A DNA stretch of 64,000 bases from Betaproteobacteria bacterium (GCA_947486575.1 CANKUB010000007.1:1-64000), one strand, 5' to 3'; counted from the first letter of the stretch, positions 51,832-62,096 are shown. A program made the numbers and translations. The notes: generated by a model from the letters alone, not told the origin.

Positions 51832-52442
51832 GGGGAAAAAGCCACCGGTGTCATCAGGCTCGATTGAATGTCCTCCACCATCGTGCCGTGCTGCTTCAGG
51901 AACGCGCGCCACTCGGCGCTTTGCATGATCTGTGCTGGCGTCTGCGTGGCGGCGTGCGCGGATAAATGCACGACTTCATTCACGTCGCCGCTGTTGCCCG
52001 TCCATACGGCAACCGTTGCACCCCACAAGGGCGCAGGCAATTCATCCTGCAAAAGCCGGGCAAAGGCTGCAGTCTTGCCGGCCCGTGTGCGAAAAATCCG
52101 CAGGTGATACAGATTATCCGGCAGCTTCGGCAGATTAGGTTCCGCCAACGGCGTCAGCAGGCGCGACACCTGCCGCCGCATCAGCGGTTGCGAGTGCGGC
52201 AGATACTCGTTGCGCCACACATCCTGCTCTTGCAATTTGGCGCGCAACACTTCGCGCGTGGTAACCGACTCATGCTCCCACAGGTTAAATACACCATTCA
52301 CTGCGCCGATTTCGCACGCCCAAAAGCCCAGCAACTTGCCGTAGTCGTCACCACGAAACGGCACCGCCACCTTGCCCGCATGATTGATGTAATCGTCCAA
52401 ATGTCCTGCCGCGATTTCGTAGAAGCGCAGCTCATGCAGCAT
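51822..52442 (-). CDS. NIPSNAP family protein
   Basis: MLHELRFYEIAAGHLDDYINHAGKVAVPFR; two ferredoxin-like NIPSNAP repeats. Confidence 0.85.
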   Translation of the reverse strand: MLHELRFYEIAAGHLDDYINHAGKVAVPFRGDDYGKLLGFWACEIGAVNGVFNLWEHESVTTREVLRAKLQEQDVWRNEYLPHSQPLMRRQVSRLLTPLAEPNLPKLPDNLYHLRIFRTRAGKTAAFARLLQDELPAPLWGATVAVWTGNSGDVNEVVHLSAHAATQTPAQIMQSAEWRAFLKQHGTMVEDIQSSLMTPVAFSPWC

Positions 52443-52659
52443 GGTGAATCCTTCCGCTTAAATGGGTTTCAGAGACGAAGCGCGATTTTAGTCGCAATGC
52501 TTATCACGGCACGACTTGATGCGGAAATACACCGAGCAAGCCGTATGTTTACCCTGGTTATAGCGCAGCACGTAAAGCGGTGTATAAAGAGTACCGCGTA
52601 CTCATGCGTAGGCGGAACGCCAGCCCAGCATTCATACCAACCACTTAAGGAAAATTTTA

Positions 52660-53415
52660 ATGAAATCAATAAGTTACAAAAACACTTCGCGGCGCGAATT
52701 CATGCGTGTGGCAACCGCTGTGATCGCGCTCAGCAGCCTGCCCACCGTGGCATTCGCACAGTACGGCGCAAGCCCTAGCGCTAGTAACAAAATGAAAATC
52801 GGCATTATCGGCTCCGGCAGAGTGGGTAGCGCCGTCGGCGGCGCGTGGGTCAAGGCCGGGCACGAAGTGATGTTCTCGTCGCTTGATCTGGAAGCCGACA
52901 AAAAGCTGGCCGCCAGCCTCGGCGGAGGTGCAAAGGCCGGTACACCGCGTGAAGCAGCCGCGTTCGGCACAGTGCTGGTGGTTTCGGTGCCCTACAAGGC
53001 GCTGCCGAGTGTTGGCAAAGACCTTGGCGAACTGCTCAAAGGCAAGATCGTCATTGATACCTCTAACCCCATCGTCGCACGCGATGGCGATATGGCCGTA
53101 GCTGCACGCGAAAAAGGCGCGGGTCAGTCTTCAATGGATTTTTTACCCGGCGCGCGCATCGTGCGTGCCTTCAACGCCATCGGCGCCGCACGCATGGCCG
53201 AAGCCGCCAGCAAAAAAGAAAATATCGGCATGCCTATCGCGGGTGATGACAAAGCCGCCATCGATACCGTCTCCGCGCTGGTGCGCGACGTGGGCTACGA
53301 GCCGGTTCTGGTGGGTAACCTCGCCACCATGGGCAAGCATCTGATACCGGGCACACCGCTGGGCGGTGAGCGTTCGCCGGATGAAGTGCGCAAGGTGGCA
53401 GCTACGTTGAAGTAA
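52660..53415 (+). CDS. NADPH-dependent F420 reductase-like Rossmann protein with Tat-type signal
   Basis: TSRREFMRVATAVIALSS; KIGIIGSGRVGSAVGGAWVKAGHEVMFSS; VVSVPYKALPSVGKDL. Confidence 0.85.
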   Translation: MKSISYKNTSRREFMRVATAVIALSSLPTVAFAQYGASPSASNKMKIGIIGSGRVGSAVGGAWVKAGHEVMFSSLDLEADKKLAASLGGGAKAGTPREAAAFGTVLVVSVPYKALPSVGKDLGELLKGKIVIDTSNPIVARDGDMAVAAREKGAGQSSMDFLPGARIVRAFNAIGAARMAEAASKKENIGMPIAGDDKAAIDTVSALVRDVGYEPVLVGNLATMGKHLIPGTPLGGERSPDEVRKVAATLK

Positions 53416-53434
53416 GCGTTCAAAGGCTGTACAT

Positions 53435-53457
53435 GTGGGCACAAAGTTCGTGCCCAC
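53435..53457. terminator. 8-bp perfect hairpin downstream of the F420-reductase-like gene (no U-tract)
   Basis: GTGGGCAC-aaagttc-GTGCCCAC. Confidence 0.4.
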
Positions 53458-53490
53458 CCTTGCTCGCCGCAAGAGCCGCCCCTATCCCGA

Positions 53491-53579
53491 GTAGGGCGTC
53501 AATAAGCGTAGCGCATTGCGCCGCATGACACATTTGTAATCCGCATACGGCGCATTGCCCTTCGGCTAATGCGCCCTAC
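53491..53579. repeat. imperfect inverted repeat (REP/palindrome-like intergenic element)
   Basis: Left arm GTAGGGCGTCAATAAGCGTAGCGCATTGCGCCGCATG; right arm reverse-complement GTAGGGCGCATTAGCCGAAGGGCAATGCGCCGTATG. Confidence 0.7.
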
Positions 53580-54234
53580 GAGTTCTGCCCATGCCCAAGA
53601 GTCGGGCGAAGCCCGCTGCAATCCAGTCCCGTTTGACCACAGAGTTAGAGCACTTTGAAGAACTGTCGCTCAACTTCATTGACATACCCCTCGTAAAATT
53701 TAAGCCCAAGTTCAGCAAGTGCAACCGGGTGATGATTTGTAACTGGCTGTTCGGATGGCTAGTTGGTGGGTTGAACCATTCGCCATTGTTCTTCACAGAG
53801 ACAGCCACCGGCTGTGGGGCCTTATCTTCCACCAATATGGGATCTCCCTCGTAGGTTGTGATTTCACCTCCACGAATCTCCATATGATTTATGTAACCGC
53901 CGCGAGGATTGACGAACCGAATGCTGCGTGAGCCGGGTTCAATCTTTGTGAAATCTTGGATGGAGTGATTATCGGCTTCGCGCGCCTGCTTGAGGTAGCG
54001 CAACAGCATGTCCTTCTTTCTTAGACGATGATAAGTGCCCTGCCATGGCTCAAAACGACTACGTATTGATTGGCAACTACGCTCAACTTTGTTCCAAACT
54101 TTTTCGAGACAGGCAAGAAATACCTTCCATTCGGCCTCAAACACATCAAGCGATTTGGCGCTTCGCATGCCATCGAGCGATCTCGCAGCAGCTCGCAACT
54201 CGGCACGTGGATGTTTCAGGACTTCGTGCGACAT
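53566..54234 (-). CDS. hypothetical protein whose C-terminus reads into the inverted repeat
   Basis: 222-aa ORF; no family recognised. Confidence 0.5.
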   Translation of the reverse strand: MSHEVLKHPRAELRAAARSLDGMRSAKSLDVFEAEWKVFLACLEKVWNKVERSCQSIRSRFEPWQGTYHRLRKKDMLLRYLKQAREADNHSIQDFTKIEPGSRSIRFVNPRGGYINHMEIRGGEITTYEGDPILVEDKAPQPVAVSVKNNGEWFNPPTSHPNSQLQIITRLHLLNLGLNFTRGMSMKLSDSSSKCSNSVVKRDWIAAGFARLLGMGRTRRAH

Positions 54235-54332
54235 AGGGTACGAGCGTCCCGACTAGTTTTAACCTGCAAAAGCGCCTGTTAACATCCGGGCGCACCCATT
54301 AACATCCCACTCGGAATTCAATGATATTCCCA

Positions 54333-54356
54333 TAAAAACAAAGCTTTACAGAACTC
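54333..54356 (+). repeat. dispersed AT-rich motif, copy matching 62097..62120
   Basis: TAAAAACAAAGCTTTACAGAACTC; 21/24 identity to TAAAAACAAATAGTTACAGAACTC. Confidence 0.5.
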
Positions 54357-54479
54357 CTCTGCATTTATAAATGCCGCTAAAACTAGCACAAAAAAACTTG
54401 CCTTTATCTACTGTATCAGCGCCACAGATAATCTGTCGGAATCTGCAGGCAAATGGCTGCGACGTTGAAACAACCCGCG

Positions 54480-55574
54480 TTACGCCACCCGCTGCCGCTC
54501 AACAATCCGCATATCCGGGTCTTTCCCCAACCCCGGCTCCTGCGGCACCGCAAAGTCGCCGTTCTTCGGAATGATCTGCTCGCCAAATGGCGTTTCGGCG
54601 AAGTCACAGTAGTAGCGCTCAATCGGGATTTCGCGCGCGGCGGCGGCGCAGACGTGTATCGACGCCAGCAGGCCGGGGCCGAAGTATGGCGAGTGCGGCA
54701 CGACGGTGATACCCGTCGCTTCGCCCAGCGCGAACACTTTGCGCATTTCGGTAACGCCGCCGATTTTGGTGATGCTGGGCTGGGCGATGCTGACGCCGCC
54801 GATTTCGAGCAGGCGTTTGAATTCCATGAAGTTGGAGATGTTTTCGCCCGCCGCCAGCGGCGTGGTGCTGGCGGTGCGCAAGCGCGCGAGGCCGCTGTGA
54901 TCGTCCGGCGGGTAGATCGGTTCTTCGATCCATGCGAGTTTCATGTCGGCCCACTCGCGCGCGATCCCGATGGATTCGTCCACCGTCCACGGGCAGGAGC
55001 AATCGACCATCAGTGGCAAATTTGGCCCGCAGGCTCTGCTCGCCGCACGCACAATATCGGTTTTATTTTCGTGCAGTTTGATCAAGCGGTAGCCACGACT
55101 GCGCGCCTCGGCAATTTTATCCACCACCATTTTTTCGTTGCCGTAACGCAGCAGGCTCGCGTACGCGGGCAGCGTAGCGCGTGCGCTACCGCCGAGCAAT
55201 TTATACAGCGGCAAGCCCGCACGCTTGGCCGCAATATCCCACAGTGCGATGTCCAGCCCAGAGACGGCAAACACCACCGCACCGCTACGACCTGTGTTGT
55301 AAAGGCCGCGATGCAGGTCGGCCTGAATTTGCGAAATCTGCGAGGGATCTTTGCCGATCACACGCGGCGCAATAATTTGCTCGACTGCGGTGCGGGTGGC
55401 GAGCCAGCCCGCGTTGGAAAACGCCTCGCCCCAGCCGGTGATGCCTTCGTCGGTCTCGACTTTGACCAGCAAGGTGTGGACATCATTTTTTGGTGCGCCA
55501 CTCGCTTGTGGCACTGCGCCGTCGAGCACCAACGGCGTACGGATGAGTATGGGTTCAATGCGGGTGATTTTCAT
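54480..55574 (-). CDS. mandelate racemase/muconate lactonizing enzyme family (enolase superfamily)
   Basis: YRLIKLHENKTDIVRAAS, LPLMVDCSCPWTVDESI, WIEEPIYPPDDHSGLARL, PLAAGENISNFMEF. Confidence 0.9.
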   Translation of the reverse strand: MKITRIEPILIRTPLVLDGAVPQASGAPKNDVHTLLVKVETDEGITGWGEAFSNAGWLATRTAVEQIIAPRVIGKDPSQISQIQADLHRGLYNTGRSGAVVFAVSGLDIALWDIAAKRAGLPLYKLLGGSARATLPAYASLLRYGNEKMVVDKIAEARSRGYRLIKLHENKTDIVRAASRACGPNLPLMVDCSCPWTVDESIGIAREWADMKLAWIEEPIYPPDDHSGLARLRTASTTPLAAGENISNFMEFKRLLEIGGVSIAQPSITKIGGVTEMRKVFALGEATGITVVPHSPYFGPGLLASIHVCAAAAREIPIERYYCDFAETPFGEQIIPKNGDFAVPQEPGLGKDPDMRIVERQRVA

Positions 55575-55616
55575 CGGTTATCCCTTATTTCATAAGCTAT
55601 TGATTTTATTGAGTAA

Positions 55617-56609
55617 TTATTCAAGCGTAACGCCAGCGGCTTTGATAATTTTTCCCCAGGTAACGGTTTCTTCGCGGATGAACGCGGCAAACTGTTCCGG
55701 CGTGGTTGAACGCGTTTCAGCACCCTGTGACATCAAGCGCTCTTTGGTATCCGGCGCGTCCAGCGATTTCGCCAGCGCTGCGTGCAATTTCGCCACGATG
55801 TCTTTGGGCGTCGCTGCCGCAACCACCACACCGTACCAATTGTCGGCACGCACGCTGGGGTAGCCCGCCTCAGTCATGGTGGGCACATTCGGCAGTGTGG
55901 CTTGCCGCTTTGCGGTAGCGACCGCCAGCGCGCGCATTTTGCCCGCCTTCACGTGCGGCAGCAGAACCGGCACATCAAGTATGGTGAACAATACATGCCC
56001 GCCCAGAAGATCAATCACCGCCGGTGCGGCACCCTTGTATGGCACATGGATAATATCTATGCCCGCCGCCACGCGCAGTGACTCCACTGCCAGATGCGGC
56101 ATGCCGCCGCTGCCGGTGGAACCATAAACCAGCTGTTTGGGTTTTGCCTTGGCCAGCGCGACCAGATCCCTGGTGGTTTGCACAGGTAGCGACGGATGCA
56201 CCGCCAGCATTTCCGGCACGGTGACAGCCAGCGTCACTGGCGCCAGGTCGCGGGTAATATCAATCGGCAGCTTGGCATATAAATTGGGCGCAAAGGTCAA
56301 CACGCCGGTGCCCGCAAAATAGATTGCGTAGCCATCGGCTGGCGCGGTACGCGCAATGTGTTCGGCGGCGATCATGCCGCTGACGCCGACACGGTTATCG
56401 ATGACGACCTGCTGGCCGATGACTTCAGTCATTTTTTGCGCAATGGTGCGCGCAAAAAAATCTGCCGGCCCCCCCGCCGGAAAACCGACCAGCATGCGTA
56501 TCGGCTTGGTGGGGAAATTTGCGCCGGGTGCTTGCGCGAACGCGGCCATGGCACAAGGCAGGGTTACGGCAACAGCAAAACTGCGCATAAAATTACGCAT
56601 TAGACGCAT
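55617..56609 (-). CDS. Bug/TctC family substrate-binding protein
   Basis: FPTKPIRMLVGFPAGGPADFFARTI, VPYKGAAPAVIDLLGGHV. Confidence 0.92.
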   Translation of the reverse strand: MRLMRNFMRSFAVAVTLPCAMAAFAQAPGANFPTKPIRMLVGFPAGGPADFFARTIAQKMTEVIGQQVVIDNRVGVSGMIAAEHIARTAPADGYAIYFAGTGVLTFAPNLYAKLPIDITRDLAPVTLAVTVPEMLAVHPSLPVQTTRDLVALAKAKPKQLVYGSTGSGGMPHLAVESLRVAAGIDIIHVPYKGAAPAVIDLLGGHVLFTILDVPVLLPHVKAGKMRALAVATAKRQATLPNVPTMTEAGYPSVRADNWYGVVVAAATPKDIVAKLHAALAKSLDAPDTKERLMSQGAETRSTTPEQFAAFIREETVTWGKIIKAAGVTLE

Positions 56610-56762
56610 CAACTCCTCCGATACTGTGTTTTCATTTTTCAAACGACCCCAAGCGCGGGGGCAGCAAACATACCATACCCGTTGCGTTGCATCGATCCCG
56701 AACCCACGCTGGCGGGGCAGTGTTTTGTTACACAATGCTTTCAGTCGCCGCCTTGTGCGTGA

Positions 56763-56768
56763 TATAAT
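56763..56768 (+). promoter_or_regulatory. candidate sigma-70 -10 element upstream of lpxC
   Basis: Perfect TATAAT, about 66 bp before the lpxC ATG; the -35 is weak by eye (TTCAGT at 17 bp spacing). Confidence 0.4.
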
Positions 56769-56834
56769 CTGTATCTTATTGAATTTAAAGGGTTTGCTGC
56801 GGGGTCACCGCAGACAATCTTCAGCGATAAAGCG

Positions 56835-57752
56835 ATGATTCGGCAGCGCACACTTAAAAACGTCATCAGCGCCACAGGCATCGGTGTTCACACCGGTGAA
56901 AAGGTGTATATGACGCTGCGTCCGGCAGCCGCTGATACCGGCATTGTATTCCGCCGCGTTGATTTGCCGCAGGTGGTGGAAATCAAGGCGGATCCGTATG
57001 CGGTGGGCGACACACGGCTGGCGTCTTGTCTGGTCAAAGAGGGCGCGTCGGTGGGCACGGTGGAGCATTTAATGTCTGCGCTGGCTGGTTTGGGCGTCGA
57101 CAATGCTTACGTCGATTTGTCCGCTGCCGAAGTGCCGATTATGGATGGCAGCGCGGGGCCGTTTGTGTTTTTGCTGCAATCGGCGGGCATCGAGGAGCAA
57201 AACGCCGCCAAGCGCTTTATCCGCATTCTCAAAACGGTTGAAGTGCGTCACGGTGATAAATGGGTGAAACTTGCGCCGTTTAACGGCTTCAAGCTCGACT
57301 TGGGTATTGAGTTCAACCATCCGGTATTTGATCGCTCGCGCCAGACCGTGAGCTTTGATTTTTCGTCCACCTCTTACGTTAAAGAAGTCAGCCGCGCCCG
57401 CACCTTTGGCTTCATGCAGGATGTGGAAGCCATGCGCGCGCAGGGCTTGGCGATGGGCGGCAGTCTAGAAAATGCCATTGTGATGGATGAATACCGTATC
57501 CTGAACAGTGATGGCCTGCGCTACGATGACGAATTCGTGAAACACAAAGCGCTGGATGCCATCGGCGATTTGTATTTGCTCGGCCACCCGATCATCGGCG
57601 CGTTCAGCGGCTTTAAATCTGGCCACGCGTTGAATAACCAACTATTGCGCGCGCTGCTTGAAGACAGCCAAGCATGGGAGTTTTGCAGTTTCAACAAGCC
57701 CGAAGAAGCCCCCCACTTCATTACCTGGCAACCGCAGACCGCTGGTGCGTAA
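56835..57752 (+). CDS. lpxC: UDP-3-O-acyl-N-acetylglucosamine deacetylase
   Basis: [79 protein letters not shown]. Confidence 0.97.
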   Translation: MIRQRTLKNVISATGIGVHTGEKVYMTLRPAAADTGIVFRRVDLPQVVEIKADPYAVGDTRLASCLVKEGASVGTVEHLMSALAGLGVDNAYVDLSAAEVPIMDGSAGPFVFLLQSAGIEEQNAAKRFIRILKTVEVRHGDKWVKLAPFNGFKLDLGIEFNHPVFDRSRQTVSFDFSSTSYVKEVSRARTFGFMQDVEAMRAQGLAMGGSLENAIVMDEYRILNSDGLRYDDEFVKHKALDAIGDLYLLGHPIIGAFSGFKSGHALNNQLLRALLEDSQAWEFCSFNKPEEAPHFITWQPQTAGA

Positions 57753-57784
57753 GCTGGTGCGCTATACCGCGCGCGAAACTGCTC

Positions 57785-58246
57785 TTAATCGCCTGATTTA
57801 GTTCTGTTATTGACCAAGTTAGTTAAGGCTAACTTTAGGGAAGGATCACGTACAGCCTTCGACAATTTTGAAAATTGTTCAATAGAATCAATGGTTAACT
57901 TGTTTTTTTTAACCCGCGCTACCGGCTTTTGCTGAGGGAAATTCACTTGCAGCTCCACTTTAATTACAGTAACCTCCGCTTCCAGTTTACTGAATAAGGG
58001 CAGCAAGCGCGGTAGCAGTTGGCGCAGTTTCGCCGCAACGGCGGCTTGGTCTGCCAGCAAATAAAGCGTACCTGCCTTGATGTAACCCACACGACTTGCC
58101 TTGGAGAGAGAGGCGAATTCGACCGGGGCGTAGCCAAAATAGTCCATGTAAGCCTGTTGCAATATCGCCTGTCGCTGTGCCTTTTTGCGCACTGCATCAA
58201 GTTCGCTTGAAGCGCCGATCAGGCGCCGAATATCATGCAACGGCAT
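57785..58246 (-). CDS. DUF721 family protein (DciA-like)
   Basis: KAGTLYLLADQAAVAAKLRQLLPRLLPLF and location opposite lpxC/secA. Confidence 0.7.
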   Translation of the reverse strand: MPLHDIRRLIGASSELDAVRKKAQRQAILQQAYMDYFGYAPVEFASLSKASRVGYIKAGTLYLLADQAAVAAKLRQLLPRLLPLFSKLEAEVTVIKVELQVNFPQQKPVARVKKNKLTIDSIEQFSKLSKAVRDPSLKLALTNLVNNRTKSGD

Positions 58247-58269
58247 AAGTAGCTGCCTGGAGGTAAGCG

Positions 58270-59181
58270 TTGAACATTATTCTCGTTTCTGGACGCCTGG
58301 CGAAAGCGCGCACCATCAATTTGGGTGCCAAGCATATCGCAGGTGCCGCTGGCAGTGTGTTGTTGTCCGTAGTGGTTCTCGCCTGTGCGATTAATTTCGT
58401 CATGATGCGTTTTGCTTCAGACCTGCCCTTCATGAAAAATCAGGTGTTGTCGATTCAGCAAACGCAGCAAACCGAGAACGAATCGTACATGCGCGACAAT
58501 CTTAACGCCATGGCGCAGCGTTTGGGCCAGATGCAGGCGCAACTGCTGCGTCTCGATACGCTGGGCGAGCGACTAGCTAAGTTGGCTGGCTTCAAACCCC
58601 AGGATTTTCAGTTCAACGAAGTACCCGGTCGCGGCGGTGCACCATCGTCGGTGCCGAGTCGTGATGCCTCGCTGGGCGATCTGACGCGGCAGGTAGACCA
58701 ACTCACACGCCAAGTGGATGACCGTGGCGATACACTCAGCATACTCGAATCACTGCTCACCCGCGAAAGCGCCAAAAAGAAGCTGATCCCGACCATGATG
58801 CCGGTGATCGGCGGCGGCTACAACTCCAACTTTGGCTGGCGTATTGATCCGTTTAACGGTCAGCACTCCTATCACGAAGGCATTGATTTTGCAGGCGGCC
58901 TGGGCACACCCATTTTGGCGGCAGCGGGCGGTGTGGTGGTCTACGCGGAATACCACGCGGCCTATGGTAATATGGTGGAAGTTGATCACGGCAACGACTT
59001 GATTACGCGTTACGCTCACGCATCAAAATTGCATGTCAAAGTGGGCGAAATGGTATTGCGCGGGGCCAAAATCGCTGAAATGGGCAGTACTGGTCGCTCA
59101 ACGGGCACGCACCTGCACTTTGAAGTGCGCCAACGCGGTGTATCGGTGAACCCTGCTCAGTTTTTGCAGTTGCCAGGCTGA
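58270..59181 (+). CDS. M23 family metallopeptidase
   Basis: GWRIDPFNGQHSYHEGIDFAGGLGTPILAAAGGVVVYAEYH; GTHLHFEVRQRG; N-terminal TM. Confidence 0.92.
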   Translation: MNIILVSGRLAKARTINLGAKHIAGAAGSVLLSVVVLACAINFVMMRFASDLPFMKNQVLSIQQTQQTENESYMRDNLNAMAQRLGQMQAQLLRLDTLGERLAKLAGFKPQDFQFNEVPGRGGAPSSVPSRDASLGDLTRQVDQLTRQVDDRGDTLSILESLLTRESAKKKLIPTMMPVIGGGYNSNFGWRIDPFNGQHSYHEGIDFAGGLGTPILAAAGGVVVYAEYHAAYGNMVEVDHGNDLITRYAHASKLHVKVGEMVLRGAKIAEMGSTGRSTGTHLHFEVRQRGVSVNPAQFLQLPG

Positions 59182-59210
59182 ACCAGCCTACGATCGCAAG
59201 ATCAAATGCG

Positions 59211-59240
59211 AGGGGTGGGGATTTCCCCGCCCCTTTTTTT
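59211..59240 (+). terminator. rho-independent terminator between M23 peptidase gene and secA
   Basis: AGGGGTGGGG-attt-CCCCGCCCCT followed by TTTTTT; one G-T pair in a 10-bp stem. Confidence 0.85.
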
Positions 59241-59266
59241 ATTTGCGCAGGAGCGTGTAGCAGTCC

Positions 59267-62074
59267 ATGGTTACCGGAATTCTCAAAAAAATATTTGGCA
59301 GCCGCAATGATCGCCTGCTAAAACAATATCGCCGCAAGGTGATAGCCATCAACGCGCTGGAAGCAGGCATTTCCAAGCTTTCAGACGATGCCCTGCGCGC
59401 TAAAACGGATGAATTCCGCAGCCGCATCGCAGCCCAACTCGCCAGGCTCGAAGAAGGTGCGGGTGCGGCCCGTGGCAAGGAAGCAATGGAATTAGCGCAG
59501 GATCGCGAACGCCGCGAAATGCTGGAAGAACTGCTGCCCGAAGCGTTTGCGGTCGTACGTGAAGCCTCAAAGCGCACCCTTGGCATGCGCCATTTCGACG
59601 TGCAAATGCTGGGCGGCATTGCGCTGCATAGCGGTAAAATATCTGAGATGCGCACTGGCGAAGGTAAAACGCTGATGGCCACCTTGCCTGCCTATTTGAA
59701 TGCGCTGACCGGACGTGGCGTGCATATCGTCACAGTCAATGATTACCTCGCGCAGCGCGACGCAGAGTGGATGGGCACAATATACAAGTTCCTCGGCCTC
59801 ACCGTCGGCGTAAATCTGTCGCAGATGGAGCACGATCTCAAGCAGCAGGCGTACGCGGCAGACATTACCTACGGCACCAACAACGAGTTTGGCTTTGATT
59901 ACCTGCGCGACAACATGGTGTATCAAAATGCGGAGAAAGTGCAGCGCGTCCTGAGCTTCGGCATTGTGGATGAAGTGGATTCCATCCTGATTGATGAAGC
60001 CCGCACGCCGCTGATTATTTCCGGCCAGGCCGACGACACCACTGAGCTGTACATCAAAATGAATGTGGTGGTACCCAAGCTCACGCGCCAGAAAGAAGAA
60101 AAGAGCGAAGAAGGCGATTATTGGGTTGATGAAAAAGCGCATCAGGTCATGCTGTCCGAAGAAGGCCATCAGCATGCGGAAGAATTGCTGGAGCAGGCAG
60201 GCATGTTGCCGCCAAATACCAGTTTGTACGATCCGGCAAACATTGGCCTTATGCATCACCTGAATGCGGCATTACGCGCGCACACGCTCTATAACAACGA
60301 GCAGCAGTATGTGGTGCAAAACGGCGAGGTCATCATTGTCGATGAATTCACCGGGCGCTTGATGGCGGGTCGGCGCTGGTCCGAGGGCTTGCATCAGGCG
60401 GTTGAAGCCAAAGAAGGCGTGGAGATTCAAAAGGAAAATCAAACGCTGGCGACGATTACCTTTCAGAATTATTTCCGCATGTATAAAAAACTCGCTGGCA
60501 TGACCGGCACGGCGGACACTGAGGCTTACGAGTTCCAGCAGATTTACGGTTTGGAAACCGTGATCATTCCGACGCATCACCCGATGATCCGCAAGGACAA
60601 GAACGATCTGGTGTATCAATCCACACCGGAAAAATACAAAGCGGTGATCGAAGATATCAAGGATTGTTACCAGCGCGGCCAACCGGTACTGGTGGGTACC
60701 ACGTCGATTGAAAGTTCGGAGCTGCTGGCGGGATTGCTGCAAAAAGAGGGTGTTCCGCATAACGTGCTGAATGCCAAGCAGCACGCGCGTGAAGCAGAAA
60801 TTGTCGCACAGGCGGGTCGGGCGAAAATCGTCACCATCGCCACCAATATGGCAGGGCGCGGCACGGACATCGTGCTCGGCGGTAGCATCCATCGCGAAAC
60901 CGAAGCGATACGCAACGACGCGTCGATTGACGACGCCACACGAAAAACCCGTCTCGCAGATCTACAGCACGATTGGCAGATATTGCACAATCAGGTGGTC
61001 GCACTGGGTGGCGTGCATATCATCGGCACCGAGCGGCATGAGTCGCGCCGCATCGACAACCAGTTGCGCGGGCGTTCGGGACGACAGGGTGATCCTGGCT
61101 CCAGCCGCTTCTATTTATCTCTCGACGATTCGCTGATGCGCATATTCGCCGGCGAGCGTGTGAAGTCGATCATGCAGCGGTTGAAAGTGCCGGAAGGCGA
61201 ACCGATTGAAGCGGGCATCATCAACCGCTCGATTGAAAACGCGCAGCGTAAAGTTGAAGCGCGTAACTTTGATATTCGCAAGCATCTGCTCGAATACGAT
61301 GACGTTGCCAATGATCAGCGCAAGGTGATTTATCAGCAACGTAACGATTTGCTCGACGCAGAAGATATGTCGGAAACCGTGACTGCCATGCGCGCCGATG
61401 TCGTCAGCGGCTACGTCGCGCAGCACATTCCCGAAGGCAGCCTCGAAGAACAGTGGGACGTGCCGGGCCTGGAGCGCGCGCTGGACAGTGAACTCATGCT
61501 GCCGCTGCCGGTACATCAGTGGCTTAAAGACGAATCCGGCCTCGAGGAAGAAGATTTGCGCAAGCGCATCGTCGAGGCGGCGCATAAGGCGTACCACGAC
61601 AAAATAGCGACGGTGGATGCGCCGGCGATGCGTCAGTACGAACGCGGCTTGATGCTGCAAAGCATTGATACCCACTGGCGTGAGCATCTGTCGTCGCTCG
61701 ATCATCTGCGGCAGGGGATACATCTCAGATCGTATGCGCAAAAAAATCCCACGCAGGAATACAAGCGCGAAGCCTTCGAGTTGTTTTCGCTGCTGCTCGA
61801 CACCATCAAAGGCGAAGTCACCAAAACGCTGATGACCGTGCGCATCCGTAGCGCCGAAGAATTGCAGGCGGTGGAAGAACACGAAGCACTCACCAACGTG
61901 CAGTACCAACATGCCAATTTTGATGGTAGTGGTGGCGAGGCAGAAGCAGCGCCCGGCGACACCCCACCGTCAGCGCAGCCGTTTGTACGCACGGGGCAGA
62001 AGGTAGGCCGCAATGATCCGTGCCCGTGTGGTTCGGGCAAGAAATACAAGGTTTGTCACGGCCGTTTAACGTAA
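59267..62074 (+). CDS. secA: preprotein translocase subunit SecA
   Basis: [35 protein letters not shown]-terminal zinc motif [14 protein letters not shown]. Confidence 0.98.
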   Translation: MVTGILKKIFGSRNDRLLKQYRRKVIAINALEAGISKLSDDALRAKTDEFRSRIAAQLARLEEGAGAARGKEAMELAQDRERREMLEELLPEAFAVVREASKRTLGMRHFDVQMLGGIALHSGKISEMRTGEGKTLMATLPAYLNALTGRGVHIVTVNDYLAQRDAEWMGTIYKFLGLTVGVNLSQMEHDLKQQAYAADITYGTNNEFGFDYLRDNMVYQNAEKVQRVLSFGIVDEVDSILIDEARTPLIISGQADDTTELYIKMNVVVPKLTRQKEEKSEEGDYWVDEKAHQVMLSEEGHQHAEELLEQAGMLPPNTSLYDPANIGLMHHLNAALRAHTLYNNEQQYVVQNGEVIIVDEFTGRLMAGRRWSEGLHQAVEAKEGVEIQKENQTLATITFQNYFRMYKKLAGMTGTADTEAYEFQQIYGLETVIIPTHHPMIRKDKNDLVYQSTPEKYKAVIEDIKDCYQRGQPVLVGTTSIESSELLAGLLQKEGVPHNVLNAKQHAREAEIVAQAGRAKIVTIATNMAGRGTDIVLGGSIHRETEAIRNDASIDDATRKTRLADLQHDWQILHNQVVALGGVHIIGTERHESRRIDNQLRGRSGRQGDPGSSRFYLSLDDSLMRIFAGERVKSIMQRLKVPEGEPIEAGIINRSIENAQRKVEARNFDIRKHLLEYDDVANDQRKVIYQQRNDLLDAEDMSETVTAMRADVVSGYVAQHIPEGSLEEQWDVPGLERALDSELMLPLPVHQWLKDESGLEEEDLRKRIVEAAHKAYHDKIATVDAPAMRQYERGLMLQSIDTHWREHLSSLDHLRQGIHLRSYAQKNPTQEYKREAFELFSLLLDTIKGEVTKTLMTVRIRSAEELQAVEEHEALTNVQYQHANFDGSGGEAEAAPGDTPPSAQPFVRTGQKVGRNDPCPCGSGKKYKVCHGRLT

Positions 62075-62096
62075 TCAGCAACAACAGATTATTTTT

